Part shown: piece by piece, positions 22,969 to 35,720 of the stretch
Layout of the letters: every line of letters starts with the position of its first letter
Numbering within the stretch: the stretch's first letter is position 1
NCBI GenBank assembly: GCA_963682055.1
Contig: OY821749.1
Location: forward strand, 18,984,631 to 19,048,630
Direction: 5' to 3'
Source of the DNA: Primula veris
Taxonomy: Eukaryota > Streptophyta > Magnoliopsida > Ericales > Primulaceae
DNA length: 64,000 nucleotides
Program-made: the position numbers and the translations under genes
Notes under the pieces: model-generated
Seen by the model: the letters and a program-made list of their open reading frames with translations, nothing else
The model's database searches: none
Told to the model about the DNA's origin: nothing

Positions 22969-25900
22969 ACTCTTCGGCTTACCAATATATCATCCAAGGT
23001 TAGTTGAAAAGCATACTACATGATTTATTAACATAATTGACACCCTCCACCAATATCAGAAAGTTACATATATTTAGTACTCATATTGAACTTTAAAAAA
23101 TATATATGATATACTTGTTTACAGATAAATAATTTTAAAAATATTTTATAAGTTTTATAAGGTGGTCTGAAAATATTATTTTCAAAAAAGTAAGGACTGA
23201 AAGGGCTGGACTTTTACCACTACATCACGAAACGGTACTTGATTTTTCTTACATTTTAATTTATTTAAAACAGAGCGTATTTCATCACCTCAAAAACACA
23301 CTTTCAGGTATACATACATCTTCATTTCTTGTAAGCAAGCATACAAACATATAAAACCATTAGATCGTCCCAAATACTGTTTTTTCTTCAATTTATCACA
23401 TTATTCCTTCATATTTCCCTCATTTCATAATTCATATAGATATATAATACATATATTTATCTGTATAGATGCACATTAATTTATATTTATACACCGTCCC
23501 ATCTGACCCCGCAACAATTCGCCACTCTCCACCAGATGGCCGTCCACATTCATTATCACTACCACGACCATTACCCTAATGGCAACCCTATTCCCCACTC
23601 TCGTCTATATACATGCACCCATCTGTATATACATAGGCATATATGCATAAGTATTATTACCTAATTGATTTTCAAAAAAGAAAGAAAGTATTATTACCTA
23701 GTATATATGTATATTTGCGAAATTTATCATCTTAACAAAAATAATAAGTCAACTAATGAAGTTTTCTCGCCTTTGGATCTAGTCCAATATTGGTTTGTTT
23801 TAGTTTTATGTGCTGAATGACCATTATACAACTCTTAAAAAGTTTGGTGATGTTATCATTATCCGTTAATTTGAACGGAATATTATAAAACCGAAGTTAT
23901 AGTTTAGGAATGTAAGAAAGAGAATTAGTAATTTGTGATAGAAAATCGGAGAATGCCAATAAATAAGATACAAAACCGGAAAAAAAAAAACCCTTGATGG
24001 CTCAAGAGACAATATTATAGAAGGTTCATCTCTTAATGGGCGCATATCCCTACGAAGTAAAATCTATTACAGAAAATTTTGTTCACCAGTAATATTTTAT
24101 TTCTTAAGATTTTGTTAAGTATTCCGTACAATTTTTGATTTGAGGAAGACAATCAACTGGTTATATATAGTATAACCCAACCTAAGACTAATATCCAAAA
24201 AGTTACTAGTAAACAAATATAAGCGGGAACCATATTAATTTCTCGGATGGTTCTACTTGGTGTTATTATTTTTATACCTTTTATCATATAATTATACTAT
24301 AGTGACTGTGAAAATATAAACCATACAAAATTAACGGGTATTAATTAGATTCCTTATTGGACAGCCATTGTCTGGGGAAGCACTGGCAAGTCAACTCTCA
24401 CTAAAGTGGAACAAGTATTTTTTGACATACAAATTTAGATGCTTCGAAAACTAAGTTAATTTTTTCTGAAAACTCCTCAAAACACGTAAATCTCGAAACC
24501 CTAATTCTCATTTCCAAGGAATGGTTGACATTGATATCATGTTGCTTAATTATATAATAATGTCCCCATTAATGAAATTGTTCCCAGAACCAAATTTTGC
24601 TACACATAATCCTAAATATGCCAAGTCTTTCATTTTGTTCCGTGAGTTTTTCATATATCAGTCATACACTAAAAAGCTTAATTAGACTTTGAAGCATATA
24701 TCGAGACATGTGAGCGGAGTATCCGACTAGAATAAGAATGGACCGTGTTATTATTTAAGTTAGATTTTCTATGCACAAAACTTTGTCACACCATTTAAAT
24801 TTCCATCTCCATGTGACAGGAAGGTAGAGAATGTATGAATCTCTTTGCATTTTACTCTTCTAACTTTGCTCAGAAGGGAATATCCAAAGGGAGTGGTAAA
24901 ATTATTTCATATTTTTTTATATCCAACAATGTTCTTGATAGTGGTTAAATTTAGGGTTAACATATTTTCTAGGAAATAGGGCAGAACCACCCGATATAAT
25001 GTTAGATTGATCGGGTTACCGGTTTGTTTACCGGTAAATGCAAAAACACCGTTTACCTATGATGATAATTTCGGTAGAATACTTAACCTCCGCAAATTAT
25101 TTTTTCACGCTAGTCTAGCTAGCTACATCTATAATCTATAATGTAGCTACATCTATGATGGTAGGTGATAGACAACACCATTTTGATTTCTAATATAGGG
25201 CTTGAGGGGTTCATTCTACTTGCCTATGTCTAATTAGCATTTATTATAAGCCCTAGTTCGACAATTGGTCTAGCAGCCTTTGTATAAAACTTTAAAAAAA
25301 TATCAAATCATAGTATGTTCTTTTATGTGAATGCTTTAAAATTTTCCTTTTTCTAAACAAGTACACTTCTAAAAGCAAGAACAATCTGAAAGTTTAAGAT
25401 GACGGTATAAGTTTATACTAATTTGTTAGATTTACTACATCCAATTAAGGGGAAGATAAACAATCTAGCTATATGATTTTTTGAATTTACTTTTTCTAAG
25501 AATCAATGAAAAATATGCTCTTTTTTCTCTTCATGTTTTCGCTTTCCCAGCCTAGCAAAAGCACACCACAATACTTACACAAAACATAAGAAAGCCTAAT
25601 CATGATGATATGACTAAAGCGAAATGAAACAAGTTTTCATGAGCTCATCGTCTGGTGTAGGTGGGGATTATCCAAGGTCTCTTAATTTATATTCTAATCG
25701 AGATTAAGTGGATCATACAAACGATCTTGTAGCTAGATTTAAAAAAAAAACAAAAAAAAACTAAGAGCTTTAATTTTCCCTCTAATAATTGGCTCCATAA
25801 TTTAGCTTGGTATGAAGCCAGGGAGGTGGTCAAGCTATGCGAAATTTAAGACAAACAACCAAAGCCCTTCATAGGCATCTCATAAAGCTGTTGGTTGAGT

Positions 25901-27736
25901 ATTTGACTGTCCATTAAATGAGAAGAGTACATTTAGACCTATATTCGAGAGACAGATAACAAGTAAAAAATTTGAATATCCTCTATACGTGTAACGTACA
26001 GTGCTCCCTAACTCAAATACTAAATCAAATTTAATAGAGAGACTAAATCCTCTATATGCTCTATATATGCCCCCTTACGCCATTATTTTGTAGATATACT
26101 AGCTAAATAAAATTGAGCAAATATCTATACAAAATTAAAAGTTTTCGAGATAGTCAATTGATCACACATACATGTAGGCTCAAATCATATATAAAGTCGG
26201 AGAAAGACGAAGTTCAATATATTATACCGTAAAAACAATATTGGACGACATTCTAATCTAACCTATATATATATATATATATATATTGAAACAATATTAG
26301 CAAAATATAGCCTGGATCGACTTTAAAGTTACACTTTTGTTGCTCTCTCAAGCTTATTGAAACAACTGCTCAATTGACAAAACTAGAAAACAAATTAATT
26401 GTTCTATTTTTGAATAACCATCTAGTGATTTGTTATATATTAACTACGTATAATTTATCTTAAATCGTAATTAGTTTTTTTAAAAGTATTAGTACGAGTT
26501 ACTTCAAGTTATATTAGCTTTGTTATATACTAGTTATTTTTTAAAATTATTACATCGTAGTCAAAGTTAATTCCAAAGACTTAGCCTACTAAGGTACCAC
26601 AAGTCTATACTAGTTTGACCAACGGCCTTTTTAGGCTTAGAATAATGCAGTGTATAAAGAAGAGGGGAAAAACAAGACGATGTTTTGTTGCTTGTTCACT
26701 CTCTGTGACTATCACATCAACATATCAATATAAAGAAGTATAGAACTGTTTATCTTTTAGTATGATCAAGTACATCAAAACTTTCTTCATCTGATTAAAA
26801 ATTATTTTAGTTAAAGGTATCTGTGATTGACAATTATTTTACTTCCAGATTTCGCTCATCCCAATTTCCAAGTACTATACGGGCCTTAACTCGAGCCTTA
26901 GCTAGGGGCTAATTTGAGCTATTGAATATAATTCATTAAGAGAGCTGTTAGACTTGAATCTACGTAGCGCGAGAATTATTAGAGGCCAAAACTTCCACTT
27001 TTGGTGAATCGTTTTTTTTTTACCAGATTGTGTTTTTAATTTTTTTTAAAGATTTTAACATTTTCAATTTTAGTATTGTCAATTCCAAGTATGCAATTGC
27101 GTTTAAAGTTGTGGGGAATAAAATAAACTAGTTGATACTGTTGATCAAATGTAGCATGCAACAAATGTTAGTTTCATTTTAAAGATAATTTAGTGTTATA
27201 ATCTACAACTTAACAAAACCATCGAGAGAGATATTAGGTTTGCAAATCATGTTATGCATCTACGATTCGTTTTTCTAGCTATTTTAACGTTGTACTAATA
27301 AACAACGGATTCAAAAAACAATATAACGTAATAAAAAGAGGACAATGACAATAAAATAGCAAAGACATGAATATTTCACCAAATTATAGCCCGAATTTCG
27401 AGTTAATACTTTCGCTACATAACGAATTAATGATTCAAGAATAGTGACTTTATGGTATGGTTTCGAAATATATAGAGTAGTAAGATAAGATAAAGGTCTA
27501 TAACTAATTTTAAATTTCAAAATTTTGTTTCCCCATCAGTTATACCTAACCGATTAGGTTAACTAACTTCATGATCCTTCAACATCTTGAGGTTTTGGGC
27601 TTCGTGAAATTCATTAGATTCAACCTAGAGCTTATTAGTTGTGTATCCTTGTGCTTTGAAAAGTCTTCTTCTCATCGGTTTGTTCCATATTTGGGTGCTC
27701 TTTTCATGCAAGTCTCTTCGCTTTCTCTTCAAATCA
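22969..27736. other. AT-rich intergenic DNA
   Basis: No convincing gene was seen. A slightly GC-richer patch at 23490-23610 contains a 42-codon ATG frame (23536-23664) rich in His and Tyr. An (AT)n microsatellite lies at about 26264-26287. Other frames are AT-driven. Confidence 0.5.
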
Positions 27737-28656
27737 ACGTTTTTATGAGATTAAGTCACTTTTGTATCATGTGTTTGTCACAAAAAAGCAATTGGTAACC
27801 CATATTTTCAAAAACTTGATTTAGTACCCCACGTTTATACAATTTACTTGATTTAGTGACCTAGTCGTGATTCAGACCAAAAAATACACCGGAGATTTGC
27901 ACATGCTATATCATGTGACTGAAACTCAAGGGTAAAACAGTCATTTAACAGTACAATGTAAACCACGGATAACTCCCTCTCTCCCTAAAACTCTACTGCA
28001 AGCTTGTAATACATATACATACATATATATACATACATATACATATAACCTATAGTTACACATGATATGATGATATCGCTACTCCCAGTCTCCCCCACCC
28101 CTTGCTATGATCTCCAAACCACGTCTCCGCCGCTCAATCATCTCCGGTTTACGTCAAAACCCACCCAAAACCCTATTCCGCCTAACGATCCAAGATCAAA
28201 ACTCCGACTCTTATTATTCAATTAACCCCGATGAAGTCCTCAGAGGAGATAGAGAAGAAGAAAGGGGGGGGGGGGGGAGGGGAGAATTAAGCTCCATAAA
28301 ACCGCCTTTTATATGAGCTTCTTATAATCTGTTTAATTAGGGGAGTGTTTATTGAATGGTATTTGAAAGGGTTGATAATGCTGAAACTATTAATGCCAAT
28401 GGTGTTGTGCTCTCAGATCAAGGTTATAGCTTAAAAGCTTATTTGGTTGTAGCTTTTAAGTTCCAAAAGTAATTTTGTTTATCTTTATTTACAGATGTGC
28501 CAAATACTCCATTGAACAGTTGATGCGAAACAGGCCCTAAAAGATGGCTTTTAGTTTTTTTTTTTGTAATCTAGTCGACGAAGTCTGAAGTTTTGATATA
28601 CATACATACACTTCAATGTATATATGTATTTGATTAAGTCTTTATATATATATATA

Positions 28657-28865
28657 TGTTGTATGACATATTAGCTCGTTATAGATATATATAGAGATAT
28701 GTATAGATATAGAGAGAGGTATGAGAGATAACAGACGAAATGTTTATTCATTAATACAAGTGTATAGAGAGATACATCAAGAGACCATGACCCTCTTTAT
28801 ATAATAGAGGATAGAGTTACATATGCTAGGAAAGACCAAGATAAGTCCAATAATATCCTACAACA
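28657..28865 (-). repeat. 3' LTR of the 7.0 kb Copia-like element
   Basis: 209 bp, preceded on the minus strand by AAAAGGGGAG. On the minus strand it starts TGTTGTAGGATATT, has a TATATAAAG box, and ends GTCATACAACA. Confidence 0.85.
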
Positions 28866-29369
28866 CTCCCCTTTTGGACGTCTTGATTTCTTCGTCTTCA
28901 TACTGTCGATGTGAGTCGAGTTCATTCGAAGTGCTAAACACATAAAAACCTTAGGGCCGAAAAACCCAGTGTGGGACAAAACCGGTACCTAGGAGAAACT
29001 GTGTAGCCGAATGATATAGGCCGAAATATCATGTAAGTAACTAACCACAAAACAGTGTGCCTCATCAAAACCTTGCCGGAGCAAACCCAATGGGAAAATC
29101 TCTGATCGAAGAAAAAAGAGTGCAACAGTGGTAGTAGTAGGGATCAACCACAAAATAGGTGCCTCATCAAAACCTTGCTAGAGTAAACCCAATGGGAAAA
29201 ACCTCTAGTCGAAGGACAAAAGAGTACACAGTGGTAAGAAGTATACAACAGGATACTCCCCCTAATTTCGGCAATCTTAAGTGAGGTATGATGGGAACGT
29301 GTCTCGCTAAAAACCTTGTCAAGGAAAACCCAGTGGGAAAAAACCTTGGTCTAAGGACAAAAAGAGTAC

Positions 29370-29620
29370 ACGAGCATACGACTGGATGCTCCCCCTCACT
29401 TGCACACGACAGGGTACGAGAATTTCGACTAAGTAGTAATTAGTACAATAAGCATTCACCTGGATGCTCCCCCTCACTTGCACACGACTGGGTGCAAGGA
29501 TTTCATATTTCAAGAAAGAGTACGAGCATTCGACTGGATGCTTTATTTACTTGCATACGACTGTATGCAAGAAAATATAACGTGAAATAAAATGAGCATT
29601 CGACAGGATGATCTTAAACT
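29370..29620 (-). repeat. Degenerate tandem repeats in the 3' region of the Copia-like element
   Basis: About four copies of a unit of roughly 70-75 bp, marked on the + strand by 'GAGCATTCGACTGGATGCTC' and 'CACTTGCACACGACTGGGTG' (29375, 29450, 29523 and 29593). The last copies are shortened. They lie between the RNase H remnant and the repeated 'CCAATGGGAAAA' lines before the PPT, and are missing from the shorter copy at 405-2840. Confidence 0.65.
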
Positions 29621-29827
29621 TCATATGTGAAGATTTATTTCGACGAGAAATGCTAAATAGCATAATGTAGTCATGTCTCTCTTGATCGATAACAACAAGT
29701 TGCCTTCTATGATAAGTGTTTTATCTGGATTGCGAGACAGAGCATATGTAATTCAAATATGGCTAATATGAGCTCGAAGCCATATACACTCTCTAGTCGT
29801 CTCATAAAGCACGAGTAGATCAGAGTG

Positions 29828-29960
29828 ATTCGTTTGGAGTCATTCCAATACCTCCAAGATATTGCCTTATTCCTAATGGTAAAGACAGACCATGTTAGGA
29901 ATATCCCTTATGCGGGTCTGATAAGTAACCAGCATCGGTATAACCGAAAAAGGGTTGCGT
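29828..29960 (-). pseudogene. Copia RNase H remnant
   Basis: The minus strand reads FGYTDAGYLSDPHKGYS, matching the Copia RNase H block commonly seen as 'GY.DAGYLSDPHK..SQTGY'. A stop follows immediately. It is a fragment of the RNase H domain of pol. Confidence 0.65.
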
Positions 29961-30379
29961 TAATTCGAGTACCGAAAGGGATAGATACACTCGATGACGC
30001 AAAATGGGATAAACTAGCCCACTTCCAAAATTACCATAAGGTAAGGGAATGTGTCTTTTATGCCATTTCGATGGCAGCGTGTTAGCGCGATGCTGTGTCG
30101 AGCTATACCATTCACAGCAGACGAGATGTTTGTCCTAGCACATTAGACCAAGTACAATAATGCGCTTATTGTACTTAGATATGAACATCATGGTTCAATA
30201 TCTCTTCATCGTCTCATCAGGGACGGTCTGGGTCTATATCAATGTTTAGTGATCGAACGATCATGGGAGAATCTGACGACTTAGCGTCATGATGACTAAA
30301 ACGTCATAACACCTTCTGGGTGTAGTCTGAATCATGGATTTAGATTCAATCTTTACGGGACTCGATCATCAGGCCGAGT

Positions 30380-30430
30380 CACTACCGTGTCTTTCCAAGA
30401 TCCTTCATCTCGAAGGCAAATCCAAAAAAA
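30380..30430 (-). pseudogene. Copia reverse transcriptase remnant
   Basis: The minus strand reads FAFEMKDLGKTR, corresponding to the 'F.MKDLG...' block that follows the catalytic YVDD region in Copia reverse transcriptases. Frames on both sides are broken. Confidence 0.5.
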
Positions 30431-31736
30431 TGGATCGCGTAATAAAACACGCAAGGGCATAATACTTGTTCAATTATCCCAAGCTAATCAAGTACTCACT
30501 TAGGCGGTATACCACATCCGCTCGGATTATATTAATCCATATAGTGAACGTCTCAGTCAATTGAGATCGTGTTCCGTGGTTAGGAACTACTTGATTTAAG
30601 CACATGAAGTCACACAGGAACCTTCATCTATATCTCTTTGTCTAAATTCTCATAGAGATAAAACAGTGACCACAATCACATGCTGCATAATCAGTTTTTA
30701 GGAAACTACTAAACTGATAAAGTAGGGGACCGTTATAACGTCTATTACGAGGAAATCAACCATCTCGTAATCAATTTCAAGATGTGAGAGAAGCCTTGCG
30801 CTACTAGGCGAGCATTCTACAATTTCATTATTCTCATCACTTTTCCTTACGAATAACCAAATAAACGAACTCGTTTAGCATTGGTGGTGTTGGAGCTACA
30901 GGTCCGAACACACTTTCGCTAAGGAGTCAACTTGGATTGCAAGTTTCCATTAGGCCAGTCTATTCTACGTTGACTTCAGGCAACGGTACATGGTTCACTG
31001 TCATAATTTGTTCATATTATCAGTCGTCACCGAATATATGAACAAGTAATCAATGGCAGTCTCGTTTCGCTTCAATATCGTCTAAGATATCATGATCGAC
31101 AGATATTTCGAGATTCTTAGGATGAGGAGGAAATCACACATCTCATTGATCCTTTATAATCTCGTGCAACAAACGAGTTTCAGTTCACCACCTCTGGGGC
31201 TGAACGAATTAAGAACCGGTCAACTTCCTCATATCTTGGGAAGGATGACAGACTGACGGCCGACGACAGCGTCCTTTGCTTGGCGGGTTCGGCCAAAGCA
31301 ACGTGTTACGACAGGAACACGGCGTCCGACAGGAACGTCTATCCTTGCAAGCATTTTGCAACAGGTATAAATGATCTCGTGACATCTCATAAAGTCATTA
31401 AATGCGTCTGGCATTTAGTTAGACTTGAGGGAGTCTGTGCACTTACTTATCACTAAGTGCAGTTTTGGGGATCAAGCTAAGACTGAGTGGGTTATGCAAC
31501 GTTACTTCACGTCGTTCCTTATCAACGGTAACGTGCAAATCTCCCCCTAACAACGGGGAGAACAGTCTTAGCGATGTCACTTTCGCATATCATGCGGTAA
31601 AGAGATCGCTTGCCAAGGTTACTCTATCAAATGATATGCAAGAGATTCATAATCGACTTATGTTCCCTTCAGAGGTCCATATTTTGAACGCTAGAGCGGC
31701 TCAATCAAAATATTAATTAATCACTCTAAACACGCG

Positions 31737-31967
31737 TTAATATGAGACTTCTGGCTCATAACCAGTAACCAGCTGATACGCATATGGTGTTTGAGTGTCT
31801 ATGGGCCTCATGACGGACCAATGCAGCAAAATAGCATAACCCCATACGGAAATATAAATCTTGGTGCGCAAGACCAAGAAATGCGTGCAATCATTTGCAG
31901 TCGCATCATCAAACTTTCCGTGAGTCCATTTGGGTCTGAACATAATCGACAGGATGTTCAATTTCAA
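31737..31967 (-). pseudogene. Copia integrase C-terminal remnant
   Basis: The peptide with LRTKIYISVWGYAIL and QLVTGYEPEVSY is nearly the same as the one at 2047-2277. The surrounding frame disruptions are also shared. It marks the pol region just after the integrase core. Confidence 0.6.
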
Positions 31968-33207
31968 TTTCCAAACTCAAGTAATTCAAATCGAAATTTT
32001 GATTTTTACTCTTCGGAATTATCAAGTTGACTAGACTTTTCAGGATAATCCGGATCATGAGCCATCAACTTAATGATAAGGCTAAGAGTTTGGGAAGTGC
32101 TGCATTTATGTGAACAGTAAAATGTGACCATATTGTCGATGCATCAACCATAACCATTTATATTTATGGTCCGTCTTATGGTTGGATAAGTACACAATAA
32201 CTCCTTCAATTCTTTACAAGAATTCTACGAGTTCATTTCATGATCTTTACACATACTAGTCTTTCAAAGTGAGCATTAATGGCATGAATTTCGGATTAAT
32301 CGCGAAATATATTCTCAGAGAGAACCCAAATGCGATGCGATTATAAATCAAGCATCGTCTTTTGACCCGGGATTATCTCATCCGGTCAATGCCACAATAT
32401 CAAAATGCTCTTTTCAATCGACGACAGGCGAATGATAGTAAAGACAATCATGTCTTAGCATCTAAATCCTTTATCAATCGACGACAGGCAAAATGATAAG
32501 GTAACTTTAAATGCTTTTAAAAATGTAGTAGCAACCACTTGAAAGACATTTCAACTCATCTAAAATACGTTTTTGCTCGTATTGAATGGAGGTTATGTAA
32601 AGAAATTTCAATTCTTTCATGAGCTATTACCAGATAACACTGGTTTTCTCGAATATTTTATAACTCAACAAAGTACGACAGGACCTATAGGAGTATAACG
32701 CCTCATATTTGACAAATCAATTTGGCTTTACCAAAGATTTCGATTTGGAACGACAGGTCCAAAATCGCTGTCACTGAGTACACTTTTAGGCAAGTAGTTG
32801 GTGAAATTATATGATACACTGTTACCCACTATTTCCAAAAAAATCAACTACCCCACAAGTATTGCCTAAAATTTCATAATTTAAAGTTTGGTCACATTTG
32901 TCAAAGGAATTTGCTCAAATCACTTTAAATTATTTCGAGAAATTTTGTAAATAGGCAAACCATAATCCAAAAGTATGGTCCAAATGTAAAAATAATAATC
33001 CAAATGGAAAGCATAATCCAGATGAGCGAAAAAATGGCTCAATGATTTATCAAAATCAATAAAGAAAGGTCTCAAACGCATTTGAGCCACAAAATCGGGG
33101 GTCTCAAGAGTTTCCTTTCAATTAACTTTAACCACATTAGCATTGGTTTTTCCACCTTTATAATAGTTGTGAACTATTTAAGGAGTAACCGTGCATGACC
33201 TTTGTCT

Positions 33208-34084
33208 TTATAGCATAGAGTTGGCTCCTTGAGCATCATCTCTTGCTTTGTGACAACGGCCCATATTGTTCCTTTCAACTACTGTCTTGGAGCCACAGGT
33301 TTTCGATTTTGACGATTGTCTAAAATCTCGCTTGGCTAGGCGATTCATCGGGATCGCGACAGTTCGAGGCAAGTAACACTTGTCTCGGTTCTCGATTCGT
33401 GGAAAAAAATATACACGAAGAGCATTAATATCAGGCAAACAATTCGCCATTGATCCAATAGGATTAAAACTACTCACTGGGGTAATTTTCTTATCCAATA
33501 ACAGATGGGCGATAAAGGAACATGGTGAATATAAATTCACGATACTGCTTATGAATACAATTTCCAAGCTAGTATTTTGGTGAAGGATTGCTCCAATATG
33601 TCAATTTCAGACATTTGTTCGCCATAGACGTCATTACGTCTCAAATGTGGCGGTGGAATAAAATCAACGTCTTAGCATTCATCCTGATGGTAACAACAAA
33701 TTGGTGTTTTACTCATCAAAGATGGCATCCAAAAAAAATTGGGCATCACATTTTCACACATCAGGGTGAGTAACATGTGGTGATAGATTAAAATCAACAT
33801 TTAAACAGTCATTTCGCAAGTATGTTTTTACGATTTTTCTCATCATAGATGGCATCCAACATGTGTTGGGAGTTCTGGATTATTTTTCATATAAAACGAC
33901 TGGTTTATATGTTTATGGTTTGCACAAGCACAAACTTTTTTTCCGAAATGACAGGTTCGAAAACATTAGTTTTGCTTCTCATGTGAATCGGTTCTCATTG
34001 ATCGAACGACGGGTCGATACTGAAATACCAATTCGGCGAAACATACAGCACTATATAAACACACTCGGGGAAATTATTATTTAG
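33208..34084 (-). pseudogene. Probable gag-region remnant of the Copia-like element
   Basis: This lies upstream of the integrase remnant in element orientation, where gag is expected, and part of it (33208-33600) is closely matched at about 413-803. The open frames seen on either strand are short and shared by both copies. No intact zinc knuckle (CX2CX4HX4C) can be read. Assignment to gag is by position only. Confidence 0.4.
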
Positions 34085-35466
34085 TCAACCCCTTTCGGTA
34101 GCTCTATTTGAACACGATCAGGAAAGACGGTGAGGGGGGTGGGCACGAATGCCTCTTAAAAACCGACCTCATTAGGAGAACGACTTCCGCCTTTATCTTT
34201 CCTAGACATCGTATCCAAATAGGTGAGCCTATTTGGGGAAGATTCATAATTTTTTCAACTTAAATGTGAATATATATGATTTTCGCATTTTATATATGGC
34301 AATAATATTAACAGCATAGAGAATATCTATCTAGATTAACCATATATATATATAAACAGGCAGTAAATATATTTTAGGATCTATCTAATCATGCAGGAGA
34401 TTTGGTGTTATAAACAAATCAATTTAAGATTATCAATCAATCCATAAAGATTCTAACATATCAAATCAAATCAATTTAAGATTATCAATAAATGCATAAA
34501 GATTCTAACATATCAAATCAAATCAATTAGATCCAATCCAATAATTTACTGGTATATGTGATATTTATATATGATAATATCAAAAGATATGATTACGCTA
34601 ACAAGATATCAATCAATTATCTATGTTTATCGCCATATGAATAATTCTATACATGATAGTTTTAACATGCAAGCAAAACAATATATTTTTAATTACCAAT
34701 TAATTCTATATATGGTAATTTTTAACATGCAAAATGGTTAAATATACATGGAAACATATCAATTTATTCAATTAACATGCAATTTGTATTCACTTGCCTT
34801 TTTAATAAATATATATATGCATGTGGGTGAATATTTAGACCGAATATTGACTTTTGTAACACATATATACTGTTTTTATACATGTAATATACTACATGGA
34901 CTATCCGTGTAATTTCAGCAAACTATATATCTATTTACAGCATTATTACTGCTTCAGTCCATAATTTCAGACAAGTTTCAGTTTAGTCCTTGAGTAATTT
35001 CCAGAATAGTTTACAGCTTTCAGAGAATTACAAATCAGTACATACGTTTCAGTTTGTTGTAGATTTAATCCGACAGATTAATACATGTTTTACAATTACA
35101 TGATTTGGGTTATTTTGTATGATCTTATCAACAAATATGATTTTATAATCAACAATATGTGTGTTACGATCATATATAGTCATCCATACAAGTAACAAAC
35201 TCTAATACACATGGATTATATATTACGGGATATTTATCATGTTTTAGTTATCCATAAAATAATACGTGCGATCACATATATGGAATAAATTAAGTTTTGA
35301 ATTCGGTAACTTACGCACGGTATGTTGATGAAGGTCGATATAGCAAAACCCTAAAAACCCGGATAAACCTCAAGGTTTATAAATACCCAATATCCATCCG
35401 TTTACCAAAAATCTTCAATATCCGTGAACGTATATTCTATTCTTAGCGAGCAAAGTGCCGATAACG

Positions 35467-35671
35467 TGTTGTGTGACATATTAGCTCGTTATAGATATAT
35501 ATATAGAGATATGTATAGATATAGAAAGAGGTATGAGAGACAACAGACGAAATGTTTATTCATTAATACAAGTGTATAGAGAGATACATCAAGAGACCAT
35601 GACCCTCTTTATATAATAGAGGATAGAGTTACATATGCTAGGAAAGACCAAGATAAGTCCAATAATATCCT

Positions 35672-35677
<6 letters not shown>
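35467..35677 (-). repeat. 5' LTR of the 7.0 kb Copia-like element
   Basis: 211 bp and near-identical to 28657-28865. On the minus strand it is followed directly by CGTTATCGGCAC at the primer-binding position. Confidence 0.85.

Positions 35678-35715
<38 letters not shown>
35678..35715. repeat. (AT)n microsatellite, target of the Copia insertion
   Basis: A pure AT dinucleotide run adjoins the 5' LTR. A shorter AT run (about 28643-28656) adjoins the other LTR. The two were one run before insertion. Confidence 0.85.

Positions 35716-35720
<5 letters not shown>

Larger units (their letters stand above)
28657..35677 (-). mobile_element. Structurally complete but coding-dead Copia-like LTR retrotransposon, 7.0 kb
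   Basis: The two LTRs, 28657-28865 and 35467-35677, begin and end TGTTG/CAACA and differ by about three substitutions and one 2-bp indel by eye. On the minus strand, CGTTATCGGCAC follows the 5' LTR (primer-binding position) and AAAAGGGGAG precedes the 3' LTR (polypurine tract). It sits in an (AT)n run, so the flanking ATATA on both sides is consistent with a 5-bp duplication. In minus order there is a gag-like region, an integrase remnant (31967-31737), an RT remnant (about 30420), an RNase H remnant (about 29960-29830), 3' tandem repeats, and then the PPT. All frames are broken despite the young LTRs. Confidence 0.85.

Noticed and set aside
28338..28541. Possible third Harbinger-like MITE (TTAGGGGAGTGTTT ... 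GAAACAGGCCCTAA)
   Set aside because: Ends pair poorly and the flanking triplets (TTA and TAA) are not a direct duplication.
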